64,000 nt of DNA, from assembly GCF_021601625.1 (NCBI RefSeq), contig NZ_BQHR01000003.1, forward strand, positions 62,001 to 126,000, written 5' to 3'. The translations under genes were made by a program, and so were the position numbers. Below, in pieces: positions 1 through 9,718 of this stretch (position 1 is the first letter of the stretch; each line of letters opens with the position of its first letter). The notes beneath the pieces were generated by a model. That model worked only from the letters and a program-made list of their open reading frames with translations. It was not told where the DNA came from and did no database searches. This DNA is from Pseudomonas paraglycinae (GTDB taxonomy: Bacteria; Pseudomonadota; Gammaproteobacteria; Pseudomonadales; Pseudomonadaceae).

Positions 1-78
1 CGGGCCTTTTTGACCACAAGCCGAAACAAGGCAGGCAACCGCGACGAGCGCAGCAAGGGAAGAGATCAGGCGCTTCAT
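1..78 (-). CDS. lptM: LptM-like small lipoprotein (partial, 3' end outside window)
   Basis: The first 26 codons of a minus-strand gene that runs off the left edge. The peptide has a basic start (MKR), a hydrophobic stretch, a lipobox LVSAC with the cysteine at residue 21, and then the motif CGQKGP. That motif is typical of the YifL/LptM lipoprotein (called lppL in Pseudomonas), which helps mature the LptD outer-membrane LPS translocon. In Pseudomonas this gene sits upstream of lysA-dapF and is divergent from cyaY, exactly as here. The reading frame is too short to judge further; the identification rests on the lipobox motif and the neighbour. Confidence 0.85.
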   Translation of the reverse strand, partial: MKRLISSLAALVAVACLVSACGQKGP

Positions 79-317
79 GGCGAAATCCTTGAAAATGCGT
101 TAATTGCGCCGGAGTATACCGGCCACCCGGCAGCTTGCCTATGCGACGGAACTCCCGTCCGGCGGGGCTCGGGCTGCGGCGCGGAAACTTTTCCCGCGTG
201 GCGGGTGGATATTTCGTCGCCGGGCAGGGCGCTTGGTCGTTATCCTTTGCAATCGGCTGGCAGCGTCCGTATCTTGCGGCGCTTGAGCCTGATCAGACAT
301 TTTTTGAGGTTGCCGCA

Positions 318-650
318 ATGAGTTTGTCCGAAGCCCGTTTCCACGATCTGGTCGATGAAACCCAGGAAAAACTGGAAGACATCTTCGACGACAGCGACCT
401 GGACATCGACATGGAGAACTCGGCCGGTGTGCTGACCGTCAAGTTCGAGAACGGCACCCAGCTGATCTTCAGTCGTCAGGAACCGTTGCGTCAGCTGTGG
501 CTGGCCGCGGTGTCCGGCGGTTTCCACTTCGACTACGACGAAGAAAGCGAACGCTGGATGTGCGACAAGAGCGAAGAACAGCTGGGCGAAATGCTCGAGC
601 GCATCGTCAAGCAGCAGGCCGGCACCGAATTCGATTTCGAAGGCCTGTGA
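318..650 (+). CDS. cyaY: Frataxin-like iron donor CyaY
   Basis: A 110-residue protein with the acidic first helix of frataxins (residues about 15-45, rich in Asp/Glu: DETQEKLEDIFDDSDLDIDME), which binds iron. The sheet region LTVKFENGTQLIFS and the conserved RQLWLAA..GGFHFDYD follow. CyaY binds IscS/IscU and modulates Fe-S cluster assembly in the cytoplasm. I chose the ATG at 318 because it gives the family length and the conserved MSLSEARFHD start; the longer upstream frame is not conserved sequence. It is divergent from lptM with about 240 bp between them, which must hold both promoters. Confidence 0.95.
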   Translation: MSLSEARFHDLVDETQEKLEDIFDDSDLDIDMENSAGVLTVKFENGTQLIFSRQEPLRQLWLAAVSGGFHFDYDEESERWMCDKSEEQLGEMLERIVKQQAGTEFDFEGL

Positions 651-654
651 TTTC

Positions 655-879
655 GTGACTGATATTGCGCCCGTCCGTCCGCCGAAGCCGCTCTACAGCA
701 ACGTCAGCCCGGCCGTCCCTTCGCCGTGCACCGGCGTGTGCCGGCTGGATGAACAGAAGGTCTGCCTCGGCTGCATGCGCCATGTCGAAGACATCCGCGA
801 GTGGCGTTCGGCCGATGACGAGCGCCGCCGGGTGATTTGCGCGCAGGCGGCTCAGCGCCGGCAGCTCGCCGGAGCGTAG
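655..879 (+). CDS. DUF1289 family small cysteine protein
   Basis: A 74-residue protein starting with GTG only 4 bases after the cyaY stop, so probably co-transcribed with it. The core SPCTGVCRLDEQKVCLGCMR has four cysteines in a C-x3-C...C-x2-C pattern followed by EWRSADDERRRVI, the hallmark of DUF1289 (PF06945). The cysteine pattern suggests metal or Fe-S binding, but no function is established. The pairing with frataxin makes a role in iron or Fe-S metabolism an attractive inference only. Confidence 0.85.
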   Translation: MTDIAPVRPPKPLYSNVSPAVPSPCTGVCRLDEQKVCLGCMRHVEDIREWRSADDERRRVICAQAAQRRQLAGA

Positions 880-940
880 CTTGTATATTTTTTGAGCTGT
901 GATAGTGTCCGGAAACGCCTCAACCCATCGAGGCCTGGTG

Positions 941-977
941 AAAACCCCGTCTTTTTTGGCGGGGTTTTGCTTTTTTT
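941..977 (+). terminator. Rho-independent terminator after the cyaY-DUF1289 pair
   Basis: A perfect 9-bp stem (AAAACCCCG at 941-949 pairing with CGGGGTTTT at 960-968), with a T-rich tract in the loop and another T run at 971-977. It lies 60 bp after the DUF1289 stop and 30 bp before rnk. Confidence 0.8.
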
Positions 978-1007
978 GTGTGCAGAAGAAAGGAGTCTGC
1001 CCGGATC

Positions 1008-1418
1008 ATGACCGCACCTTCCATCACCCTTACCCGTCTGGACGTGCAACGTCTGGAGCGCCTGATCGACAGCCTGGATGACACGCTGCCGGGCGTGATC
1101 GCGCTGCAAACCGAACTGGACCGCGCCGATACCCTGGTCGGTCACGATGAAGTGCCTGCCGATGTCGTGACGATGAATTCCCGTGTGCACTGCCGCGAAG
1201 AGAGCAGTGGCAAGGACTACCACCTGACCCTGGTCTACCCGAAGCACGCCAACGCCGACGAAGGCAAAGTCTCGATCCTGGCCCCGGTCGGCAGTGCGCT
1301 GCTGGGCTTGAAGGTTGGTCAGCACATCGACTGGCCGGCTCCGGGTGGCAAGATCCTGAAACTGACTTTGCTCGAAGTCGAATCGCAGCCGGCCAACGGC
1401 GGTGATTTCCCGGAGTAA
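1008..1418 (+). CDS. rnk: Regulator of nucleoside diphosphate kinase Rnk
   Basis: A 136-residue protein of the Rnk branch of the GreA/GreB superfamily: a short N-terminal helical hairpin (about residues 10-45) and the C-terminal FKBP-like fold with DYHLTLVYPKHAN..EGKVSILAPVGSALLGLKVG and W..PGG. Rnk binds RNA polymerase and was found in Pseudomonas and E. coli as a regulator of Ndk levels; in P. aeruginosa it is linked to AlgQ-dependent alginate control. The ATG at 1008 follows an AAGGAG-type site and gives the family length. It is convergent with cyaA with only 6 bp between the stops. Confidence 0.93.
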   Translation: MTAPSITLTRLDVQRLERLIDSLDDTLPGVIALQTELDRADTLVGHDEVPADVVTMNSRVHCREESSGKDYHLTLVYPKHANADEGKVSILAPVGSALLGLKVGQHIDWPAPGGKILKLTLLEVESQPANGGDFPE

Positions 1419-1424
1419 CCCGCC

Positions 1425-4268
1425 TCAGACCTGCTCGAGCGCCTCGTTCAGAGAGCGTTCCAGGTCGGCCTTGTAACGCAGATACAGATTGCTCGAACTC
1501 TGCCCGTCACCGATCACACCCGACAGGTCCAGGTCGGTGATGTAGCAGCGGTAGCGCTCGCTTTCCCGGCGCTGCCCGACGATCTCCCGGGCGACCACGC
1601 TGAACAGCTGGTCGCCATGTTCCAGCTCGCTGAATTCCCGTTGATTGCAATACAGCGTGACCTGCACTTCGCCGGGTGCGGCTTTGCCGACGATCGCCTG
1701 CACGTCGTAGAACGGTTTGTTGACCGGCGTCTGCGGCGCCGGGCGCATTTCGACCCGTCGTGCGCGTCCCGGCCCTGATGGCAATAACTGGTAATACAAG
1801 ATTTCAAGGCTGGCGGCATGGCCCGCATCCATCGGCAGCAGCGCTTCGCGGCGGAACTGGATCGATTGCAGGAACCGCTGCAGCGGCACCAACAGGCTTT
1901 GCTCGTCGTGATAGGGCAAGTGCTGTTGCCACAGCGCATTGAACTCGTCGAGTACGTACAGCTCGGCGGTTCGCTCGGTGATCCGGTAGAACACCTGAAT
2001 GCATTCGGGCTGGCCCATCGGCAGGATCAACGCCAGGTCGTGGTCTTCCAGCGCCATCGGGTCCAGGTGCAGCGGGCTGTAGCGCGGCTGTTCCTCGCCC
2101 AGGTAATCGAGCAGCGCCGGCAGGGTGGCGAGGGCGACATGGCTGACCTGGCCCGGCACCAGCTCCAGCACGTGATAGTGCTGCTGCACCTGGATCAGAT
2201 AGCGGTGATTCAGATCACTGAGCAACAGGGTCTGCGCGGTGTCGACGATTTCTTCCACCCGGCGGGCGATGAACTGCGCGCGGTTGTGACAGAAGCAGCG
2301 CACTCGCAGCGAGGGTTGTTGCGGCCCGCGCGGCAGGTTGTTGAGGTAATCGCGCAGGCAGTCCATCAGGGCATGCGGGCCATCGAAGCGGTTGACCAGC
2401 ACTTCGTTCCAGCTGTTGAGCGTGACCTGATCCAGGGTCAACACCAGGTTCTCGCGCACACCGGCGTAGCTCAGCGAATCGGTACGCTCGGTGGTCATCA
2501 GGATGTTCAGGTCGCGGTGATGCTTGAGCGGATCGACCCCGACATTCACCAGCATCAGCACTTCGCTCGGCACGGCGGCGCGCAGCAGCGGTTCTTCGGC
2601 GACGGTCGACAAGGGCAGGGGGATGCTTTGTTGCAGGCTGCCGAGCAGGTTGAACAGCTCGAACTCGCTCAAATCGCTGGTGCCGGGGTGCAGGGCCAGT
2701 CGGGTGCTGCTGTCGATCACGCCGTTGCGGTGGCACCAGGTCAGCAGTTCGAGCAACTCGCGGCTGCGCTTGATCGGCGCGAAGTGTTCCCACTCCAGCG
2801 CCGTCAGGCTGCCGTTGTACAGGCCCCACTGGGTTTGTCCCGGTTCCTTTTTGTTCGGTGATTGCACCAGGGTCAGGGTGTCTTCGGCCAGGTCCGGGGC
2901 GATGCCGGGGTTGATGAACTCGACCTTGTCGGCCTTGCGTTCGAATGCTGCATACAGGCGCCGGCCTAGAACGTTGAGGTCGCGCTTGTTGATCAGGCTG
3001 ACATTCTGTTCGGTGCGGGCGAACTGGGTCAGGAAGCGGTAGCTGTAATTCAGTTCGTTGACCAGCGCCCGGCGCTCGGCGCTGACCTGGCGGACTTTCC
3101 ACTGGCTGCGGCTGTCGAGCAGCGCCAGTTGCCGCTGATCCCAATGCCATTCGCTGGCCAGTCTTTCCAGCAGTGAACGCTGCCAGCTCTGGGTGCGGGT
3201 GTTGCCGGTGAGCTTGCGGTTGACCTTGAGATACAGCGCGCGGCGTACCAACTCCAGGCGCTCCGGCTCGTTGCGCGCGGTGAGGTATTCCTCGATCCGC
3301 CGGTAGACCACCATGTACGGGTCCAGCTCGTCGAGATCCAGCCGGTTGGCGAACACCGCCTGCTTGAAGCGCAGGCTCAGACATTGCACCTGCGGATGTT
3401 CGCTGGCGTAAACCTCGGTCAGCAGCAGCTTGAGCACCGATTTGTAAGGTGACTCGATGCCCTTGAACAGTTGCCACAGCCCGGCGCCGACGAACTCGCC
3501 CGGCGGAATGTGCGCCATCGGCCCCAGGTCGAGGGTTTCATCGTTGCGGATGAAACGCTTGGAAATCAGGGTGTGGGTGTACGCGTCATAGGCACGTTCT
3601 TCATAGACCGGCACCAGCCACCAGATCGGTGTGCGCCCGGCGAGCCAGATCGCAGTGCGGTAGAACTCGTCCAGCAGCAGATAGTGCTGGGTGGTGCCGC
3701 AATCTTCGGAGCTGAGCTGGGTGTCGCGTTCGCCTTTGACGAAGCGCACCGGGTCGATCAGGAAGAAGTGCGCTTCAGCCCCCTGGCTGGCAGCCCAGGT
3801 TTCGAGCAACTGGCATTTCTTGCGCAGCTCGGCCAGTTCGCTGTCGCTCAGGTCGGGAGCGTGGCAGACCCACACGTCCATGTCGCTCTGGTCGGCCTGG
3901 GCCAGCGTGCCGAGGCTGCCCATCAGGAACAGCCCATGAATCGGCCGTGGCGGGTTGCTGCCGTGACGCGGCTTGTAGGAGAACGAGCGGGTCAGGCGCT
4001 GGGCTTCGGCAAGCGCATCGGCTTCCGGTTCGTAATTCGACAGCCCGGCCGGCGTACTGCCCGAGACATAACCCGGCAACAACGGATGATTGACGTGGAA
4101 AAACAGCGGCAGCAGCGTCAGCACACTTTGCTGGCGCGTCGAAAGACCTTCCAGCGCCCGGTTCAGGCGGCCTTCATTGAGTTTGAGAAAACGTGCACGT
4201 AGCTGGCTGAGTACCTTGCGGTCGATGCCTTCGTCCAGGTCGGGGCGGATTTCATGGGTGCGGGTCAT
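1425..4268 (-). CDS. cyaA: Class I adenylate cyclase CyaA
   Basis: A 947-residue cytoplasmic class I (enterobacterial-type) adenylate cyclase that makes cAMP for the Vfr/Crp regulator. The N-terminal catalytic half shows the conserved GLFLMGSLGTLAQADQSDMDVWVCH block (about residues 112-136), the nucleotidyltransferase-type G-S-x9-SDMD motif with metal-binding aspartates. The block RFVKGERDTQLSSEDCGTTQHYLLLDEFYRTAIWLAGR follows. The C-terminal half is the large regulatory region of the family. The length fits Pseudomonas orthologues, which are somewhat longer than the E. coli enzyme. It stands alone on the minus strand and is convergent with rnk, the usual Pseudomonas arrangement. Confidence 0.95.
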   Translation of the reverse strand: MTRTHEIRPDLDEGIDRKVLSQLRARFLKLNEGRLNRALEGLSTRQQSVLTLLPLFFHVNHPLLPGYVSGSTPAGLSNYEPEADALAEAQRLTRSFSYKPRHGSNPPRPIHGLFLMGSLGTLAQADQSDMDVWVCHAPDLSDSELAELRKKCQLLETWAASQGAEAHFFLIDPVRFVKGERDTQLSSEDCGTTQHYLLLDEFYRTAIWLAGRTPIWWLVPVYEERAYDAYTHTLISKRFIRNDETLDLGPMAHIPPGEFVGAGLWQLFKGIESPYKSVLKLLLTEVYASEHPQVQCLSLRFKQAVFANRLDLDELDPYMVVYRRIEEYLTARNEPERLELVRRALYLKVNRKLTGNTRTQSWQRSLLERLASEWHWDQRQLALLDSRSQWKVRQVSAERRALVNELNYSYRFLTQFARTEQNVSLINKRDLNVLGRRLYAAFERKADKVEFINPGIAPDLAEDTLTLVQSPNKKEPGQTQWGLYNGSLTALEWEHFAPIKRSRELLELLTWCHRNGVIDSSTRLALHPGTSDLSEFELFNLLGSLQQSIPLPLSTVAEEPLLRAAVPSEVLMLVNVGVDPLKHHRDLNILMTTERTDSLSYAGVRENLVLTLDQVTLNSWNEVLVNRFDGPHALMDCLRDYLNNLPRGPQQPSLRVRCFCHNRAQFIARRVEEIVDTAQTLLLSDLNHRYLIQVQQHYHVLELVPGQVSHVALATLPALLDYLGEEQPRYSPLHLDPMALEDHDLALILPMGQPECIQVFYRITERTAELYVLDEFNALWQQHLPYHDEQSLLVPLQRFLQSIQFRREALLPMDAGHAASLEILYYQLLPSGPGRARRVEMRPAPQTPVNKPFYDVQAIVGKAAPGEVQVTLYCNQREFSELEHGDQLFSVVAREIVGQRRESERYRCYITDLDLSGVIGDGQSSSNLYLRYKADLERSLNEALEQV

Positions 4269-4462
4269 GTCGTCTCAAACCGGCGCGCAGGGCTCGGAGG
4301 CAAAGGGTCTCGGGTGTCCGGGAGTTTAGCGCCTGAGCGACAGGAGTTTTAAGCTGAATTTGTTTTTTGACGTCAGATTTCTATCGCGCGGCGATGGGCG
4401 ACGTTCATGGCTGGCCCGCGGAAATCCCGTGGCAGAGGTTTCCGTGGGCAAAGTCGGGAGGA

Positions 4463-4708
4463 TCAGGCGGTTTGCTGCTCTTTGAGAATCGTCAGTACGG
4501 TTTGCACGTTTTGTGCGGCATCGCGACCGAGGCTGGTCAGGTAACCGCCATCAGGCTGGTCTGTCAGTTCTTTTTCGAACAGGCGTTGTGCGGCAGCAAT
4601 GTGCTTCGGGGCAGCGGTCTGATGAATTTTCAGACCTTCCTGGGAACTGTCCAGGTTGAAGAGTGCGAGGACTTCCAGTTCGGCAACCAACTCAGGGGTA
4701 AGCGACAT
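4463..4708 (-). CDS. TIGR02647-family small protein
   Basis: An 81-residue, mostly helical protein: MSLTPELVAELEVLALFNL at the start, KIHQTAAPKHIAAAQRLFEKELTDQPDGGYLTSLGRDAA in the middle. This matches the TIGR02647 family found next to cyaA in pseudomonads and some other gammaproteobacteria. The family is sometimes described as DNA-binding, but I see no classic helix-turn-helix and assign no function. A GGAGTCC stretch sits just upstream of the ATG. Confidence 0.8.
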   Translation of the reverse strand: MSLTPELVAELEVLALFNLDSSQEGLKIHQTAAPKHIAAAQRLFEKELTDQPDGGYLTSLGRDAAQNVQTVLTILKEQQTA

Positions 4709-4863
4709 AAGGACTCCAGACTTTCTAGGAATTGGACGACAGCGCCCCTAAGGTGAACCTGCCGGCGCGGCCTGTCCAGTGCGCGTGTCAGGGTTTTTGT
4801 CCCGGGGTGGATTCCAGTGTAGTCAGGGGGCGGCAGAAGGCCGCGAAGATGGGTGACAAATTG

Positions 4864-4887
4864 TGTGGGAGCAGGCCTGCTCCCACA
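4864..4887. repeat. REP-type perfect palindrome
   Basis: A perfect 24-bp palindrome with half-site TGTGGGAGCAGG. This GTGGGAGC...GCTCCCAC palindrome is the core of a very common intergenic REP repeat in P. fluorescens-group genomes. It lies 12 bp after the stop of the minus-strand gene ending at 4900, where it may also help end transcription. Confidence 0.85.
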
Positions 4888-4899
4888 GGGCAGGGCCGT

Positions 4900-5184
4900 T
4901 TACTGCTTTTCCGGTGGCAGCTCGGGCAGTGCGCGCAGCGCGGTTTCGTACCACTCGGTATCGAACGCGCGGTCTTCGTCGAGCATCGCGTCGATTTCGT
5001 AGGCCAGCACGTGGGCCATCAGATTCAGAATGTCGTCACGCTCGTAGCCGACCAGCGTCAGCTTGTTGAAGGTTGCCTTGGCCGCTGGCGGGTTGTCGCT
5101 TTCGATCTGGTTCTCGATCGCTTCGATCAGCGTCGATTCGGTGAACTCTTCTTCATCATTGTCGATGTCAGTCGGCTCGCTCAT
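4900..5184 (-). CDS. Conserved hypothetical acidic protein
   Basis: A 94-residue strongly acidic soluble protein. The N-terminus is Asp/Glu-rich (SEPTDIDNDEEEFTEST); the rest looks like two helical repeats, with KATFNKLTLVGYERDDILNLMAHVLAYEIDAML and then DTEWYETALRALPELPPEKQ. There is no signal peptide, membrane segment or catalytic motif. I do not recognise a characterised family; similar proteins occur at this place in other Pseudomonas genomes. A good GGAG ribosome site (GAGGAGCCTGCCATG region) supports the start. Confidence 0.7.
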   Translation of the reverse strand: MSEPTDIDNDEEEFTESTLIEAIENQIESDNPPAAKATFNKLTLVGYERDDILNLMAHVLAYEIDAMLDEDRAFDTEWYETALRALPELPPEKQ

Positions 5185-5307
5185 GGCAGGCTCCTCAAGG
5201 AAAGGCGCCAGTTTACCCGCATTCAGCAGCGTGATGCTGCTGGCGCGAATCCCTGGTGCGATCTATAAACAGGCACTGCCCACCCCGCACGGCCTGGAGG
5301 CTATGTG

Positions 5308-5967
5308 ATGTTCAAGCTCTATGGATTCTCCGTCAGCAACTACTACAACATGGTCAAACTGGCGCTGCTGGAAAAAGGCCTGCCGTTCGAAGAGGTCACG
5401 TTCTACCCGACGCCTACGCCTGAGTCTCTGGCCATCAGCCCGCGTGGCAAGGTGCCGGTGCTGGGGGCCGAAGGTGGTTACATCAACGAAACGATGGTGA
5501 TGCTCGAATACCTCGAAAGCAGTCAAAAGGGTGTCCCGCTGTTGCCGACCGAGCCGTTTGCCCGTGCTCAGGTGCTGGCAGTGGCCAAGGAAATCGAGCT
5601 GTATATCGAGCTGCCGGCACGAGCCTGTTACGGCGAAGCGTTTTTCGGTACGGCGCTGCCGGAGGCGATCAAGGAGAAAACCAAGGCTGAATTGCTGCTG
5701 GGCTTTGCGGCGCTGGGGCGCCACGGCAAGTTCGCCCCGTATGTAGCGGGCGACAGCTTGAGCATTGCGGATTTGTATTTCCTCTACAGCGTGCCGCTGG
5801 CGGTTGCCGTGGGGCACAAGCTGTTCGGTCTGGATTTGCTGGCGGAGATGCCGAAGGCCAAGGCGCTGCTGGAGCGGCTTGAGCAGAATGCGCATGTGCA
5901 GAAAATTGCAGCGGACAAGGATGCGGCGATGCCGGCGTTTTTGGCGATGATCGCCGCCAAAAAGTAG
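5308..5967 (+). CDS. Glutathione S-transferase family protein
   Basis: A 219-residue cytoplasmic GST. The N-terminal thioredoxin-like domain (residues 1-80) has KLYGFSVSNYYNMVKLALLEKGLPFEEV, the cis-proline segment GKVPVL and ETMVMLEYLE, the glutathione gamma-glutamyl binding part. The helical C-terminal domain has the N-capping box region GDSLSIADLYFLYSVPLA. A GGAGG at 5295-5299 is placed correctly for the ATG at 5308 rather than the GTG at 5305. The substrate cannot be told from sequence. It is convergent with argH. Confidence 0.88.
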   Translation: MFKLYGFSVSNYYNMVKLALLEKGLPFEEVTFYPTPTPESLAISPRGKVPVLGAEGGYINETMVMLEYLESSQKGVPLLPTEPFARAQVLAVAKEIELYIELPARACYGEAFFGTALPEAIKEKTKAELLLGFAALGRHGKFAPYVAGDSLSIADLYFLYSVPLAVAVGHKLFGLDLLAEMPKAKALLERLEQNAHVQKIAADKDAAMPAFLAMIAAKK

Positions 5968-5983
5968 AAAGTTTTGAGCAAGT

Positions 5984-6017
5984 TCGCGGGCAAGTCGACC
6001 ATTCGAATTGCCCGCGA
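5984..6017. terminator. Hairpin between convergent gst and argH
   Basis: A perfect 10-bp inverted repeat (TCGCGGGCAA at 5984-5993 and TTGCCCGCGA at 6008-6017) with a 14-base loop, in the 55-bp gap between two convergent genes. The TCGCGGGCAA arm is also a common P. fluorescens intergenic repeat core. There is no long T run, so termination is an inference. Confidence 0.55.
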
Positions 6018-6022
6018 TGCTT

Positions 6023-7417
<1,395 letters not shown>

Positions 7418-7891
7418 GAATTCGCTCGTATCGGCTTGAAGAAAGAAGGCGTGAAACGCTGGCGCGGATAATAACAGGGTTGCCAATCCTGTCGCTGACA
7501 CTGGTCGATACGTTTTTTTCTCATGACCTGATCCATAGTCGCCGGTGTCGCCGGGGGATTTGCGCAAGGATATTTTTCGATTGAGCAATATCGGCCCGAC
7601 GAGCGTCTACAGTAGGACATAGGGGTCGACGTGGCGGCGGATCGCGCAAAGGTCCGGCCACCGACTATAAGAAGAGAGAGGGGTGGGTGTATTGGCCATT
7701 GGCATACCCTGCGTAAAACGCAGTCGGCGACGGGCGTCAGGCGGTACGTTGCAGGTGTCGGCAAATATTGCCGGCCGACGTACGGCACTTTTTGGCGCTC
7801 GCGCTAGTCTTAGCGTGGATCGCGGTGACGGACGTCACTCCACTTGTCTACGCTATCCTTGTGCGAGACTCACGCAGGAATCCAGCGCAAT
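7418..7891. other. Divergent intergenic region argH/algR; no algZ
   Basis: A 474-bp gap with no plausible gene on either strand. It must carry the argH and algR promoters. In P. aeruginosa the sensor gene algZ (fimS) lies exactly here, with its coding strand the same as algR; no open frame or recognisable remnant of a histidine kinase (no LytS/YehU-type motif) is present. A weak AlgU-type promoter candidate, GCACTT at 7785-7790 and TCTTA at 7808-7812 with a 17-base spacer, lies about 80 bp before algR. Confidence 0.6.
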
Positions 7892-8638
7892 ATGAATGTC
7901 CTGATCGTTGATGACGAACCACTGGCCCGCGAGCGACTCAGCCGAATGGTGAGCGAGCTCGAGGGCTACACAGTCCTGGAGCCCAGCGCCACCAATGGCG
8001 AAGAGGCGTTGGCGCTGATCGACAGCCACAAGCCGGATATCGTACTGCTCGATATCCGCATGCCGGGCCTCGATGGCCTGCAGGTGGCTGCCCGTCTGTG
8101 CGAACGCGAAACCCCGCCAGCCGTGGTGTTTTGCGCAGGTCCCGATGAATTTGCCGTGGAAGCCCTGCAGGCCAGCGCCGTGGGCTATGTGGTGAAACCC
8201 GTGCGAACCGAACATCTGCATGACGCCCTGAAACGGGCTGAACGTCCCAACCGGGCCCAGCTCTCGGCCCTGACCCGTCCTGCCGCCGAAAGCGGTAACG
8301 GCCCGCGCAGCCACATCAGCGCCCGGACCCGCAAAGGCATCGAATTGATCCCGCTGGATCAGGTGGTGTACTTCATTGCCGACCACAAATACGTGACCTT
8401 GCGCCACGAAGGTGGCGAAGTCCTTCTGGATGAACCGCTCAAGGCGCTGGAAGACGAATTCGGCGAGCGCTTCGTGCGGATCCACCGCAACGCGCTGGTC
8501 GCCCGCGACCGCATCGAGCGATTGCAGCGCACACCGCTGGGCCACTTCCAGTTGTTCCTCAAGGGCCTCAACGGAGATGCGCTGATCGTCAGCCGCCGGC
8601 ATGTGGCGGGCGTGCGCAAAATGATGCAGGGGCTTTAG
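7892..8638 (+). CDS. algR: LytTR-type response regulator AlgR
   Basis: A 248-residue response regulator. The receiver domain (1-125) has the acidic pocket VDDE at residues 6-9, the phosphorylated aspartate D54 in VLLDIRMPG and the lysine of VVKPVR near residue 109. The C-terminal LytTR DNA-binding domain (about 145-245) contains IELIPLDQVVYFIADHKYVTLR and the RIHRNALVARDRIERL block. AlgR controls alginate, type IV pili and other virulence genes in Pseudomonas. The ATG at 7892 gives the exact P. aeruginosa length; the in-frame upstream ATG at 7844 adds non-conserved residues. The cognate sensor gene algZ is not adjacent. Confidence 0.96.
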   Translation: MNVLIVDDEPLARERLSRMVSELEGYTVLEPSATNGEEALALIDSHKPDIVLLDIRMPGLDGLQVAARLCERETPPAVVFCAGPDEFAVEALQASAVGYVVKPVRTEHLHDALKRAERPNRAQLSALTRPAAESGNGPRSHISARTRKGIELIPLDQVVYFIADHKYVTLRHEGGEVLLDEPLKALEDEFGERFVRIHRNALVARDRIERLQRTPLGHFQLFLKGLNGDALIVSRRHVAGVRKMMQGL

Positions 8639-8776
8639 TCCGCAGGCTCCGGGCGGTTCTTCGTTTCATTCACCAGGCATCGCAGGCCAGGGAGGCCACG
8701 CCGTTTCTGATTCAGGTCAAAGTGGATTTGGCTGAGCTGTTATTATCCGCCGTATCTATTCAGTACGGATTGATCC

Positions 8777-9718
8777 ATGTCCTCTCGCGAAATCCGCATC
8801 GCCACCCGCAAAAGTGCTCTGGCCCTCTGGCAGGCCGAATACGTCAAAGCCCGTCTGGAAGCAGCCCACCCGGGCCTGCTGGTGACGCTGGTGCCCATGG
8901 TCAGTCGCGGCGACAAGCTGCTTGATTCGCCCCTGTCGAAAATCGGCGGCAAGGGCCTGTTCGTCAAGGAACTGGAAACCGCGCTGCTGGAAAACGAAGC
9001 CGACATCGCCGTGCATTCGATGAAAGACGTGCCGATGGATTTCCCCGAAGGCCTCGGTCTGTTCTGCATCTGCGAGCGCGAAGATCCGCGTGACGCGTTT
9101 GTCTCCAATACGTATTCCAGCCTCGATGCGTTGCCAGCCGGCAGCATCGTCGGCACCTCCAGCCTGCGTCGCCAGGCACAGTTGCTGACGCGCCGTCCGG
9201 ATCTCGAGATCCGTTTCCTGCGCGGTAACGTCAACACCCGTCTGGCCAAGCTCGACGCCGGCGAGTACGACGCGATCATCCTCGCGGCAGCCGGTCTGAT
9301 CCGCCTCGGTTTCGAAGAGCGCATCACCTTGGCCATCAGCGTCGACGATAGCCTGCCGGCCGGTGGCCAGGGCGCCGTCGGTATCGAATGCCGCAGCGCC
9401 GACGCTGAGATTCATGCCTTGCTCGCGCCCCTGCATCACGCCGACACCGCCGACCGTGTCACCGCCGAGCGTGCCCTCAACAAACATCTGAATGGCGGCT
9501 GCCAGGTGCCGATCGCCTGCTACGCCGTGCTCGAAGGCGATCAGTTGTGGCTTCGCGGCCTGGTGGGCGAGCCGAGCGGCGGCAAGCTGCTCAGCGCACA
9601 GGCTCGTGCACCGCGTGCCGCAGCCGAGACGCTGGGTGTGCAGGTGGCTGAAGACCTGCTCAGCCAGGGCGCCGACGATATTCTCAAGGCAGTCTACGGC
9701 GAGGCAGGTCACGAGTGA
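8777..9718 (+). CDS. hemC: Porphobilinogen deaminase (hydroxymethylbilane synthase)
   Basis: A 313-residue cytoplasmic enzyme that joins four porphobilinogens into hydroxymethylbilane. Visible are [11 protein letters not shown] (10-20), the arginine-rich [17 protein letters not shown] (127-142) that binds substrate carboxylates, RGNVNTRL (149-156), and C242 in GGCQVP, the cysteine that carries the dipyrromethane cofactor. It starts the hemC-hemD-hemX-hemY operon; the hemC stop overlaps the hemD start (GTGA). The gene order algR-hemC is the standard Pseudomonas one. Confidence 0.97.
   Translation: MSSREIRIATRKSALALWQAEYVKARLEAAHPGLLVTLVPMVSRGDKLLDSPLSKIGGKGLFVKELETALLENEADIAVHSMKDVPMDFPEGLGLFCICEREDPRDAFVSNTYSSLDALPAGSIVGTSSLRRQAQLLTRRPDLEIRFLRGNVNTRLAKLDAGEYDAIILAAAGLIRLGFEERITLAISVDDSLPAGGQGAVGIECRSADAEIHALLAPLHHADTADRVTAERALNKHLNGGCQVPIACYAVLEGDQLWLRGLVGEPSGGKLLSAQARAPRAAAETLGVQVAEDLLSQGADDILKAVYGEAGHE

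Noticed and set aside
7418-7588. Longer argH start at 7588
   Set aside because: The added residues are not family sequence and the internal ATG at 7417 gives the exact orthologue length.
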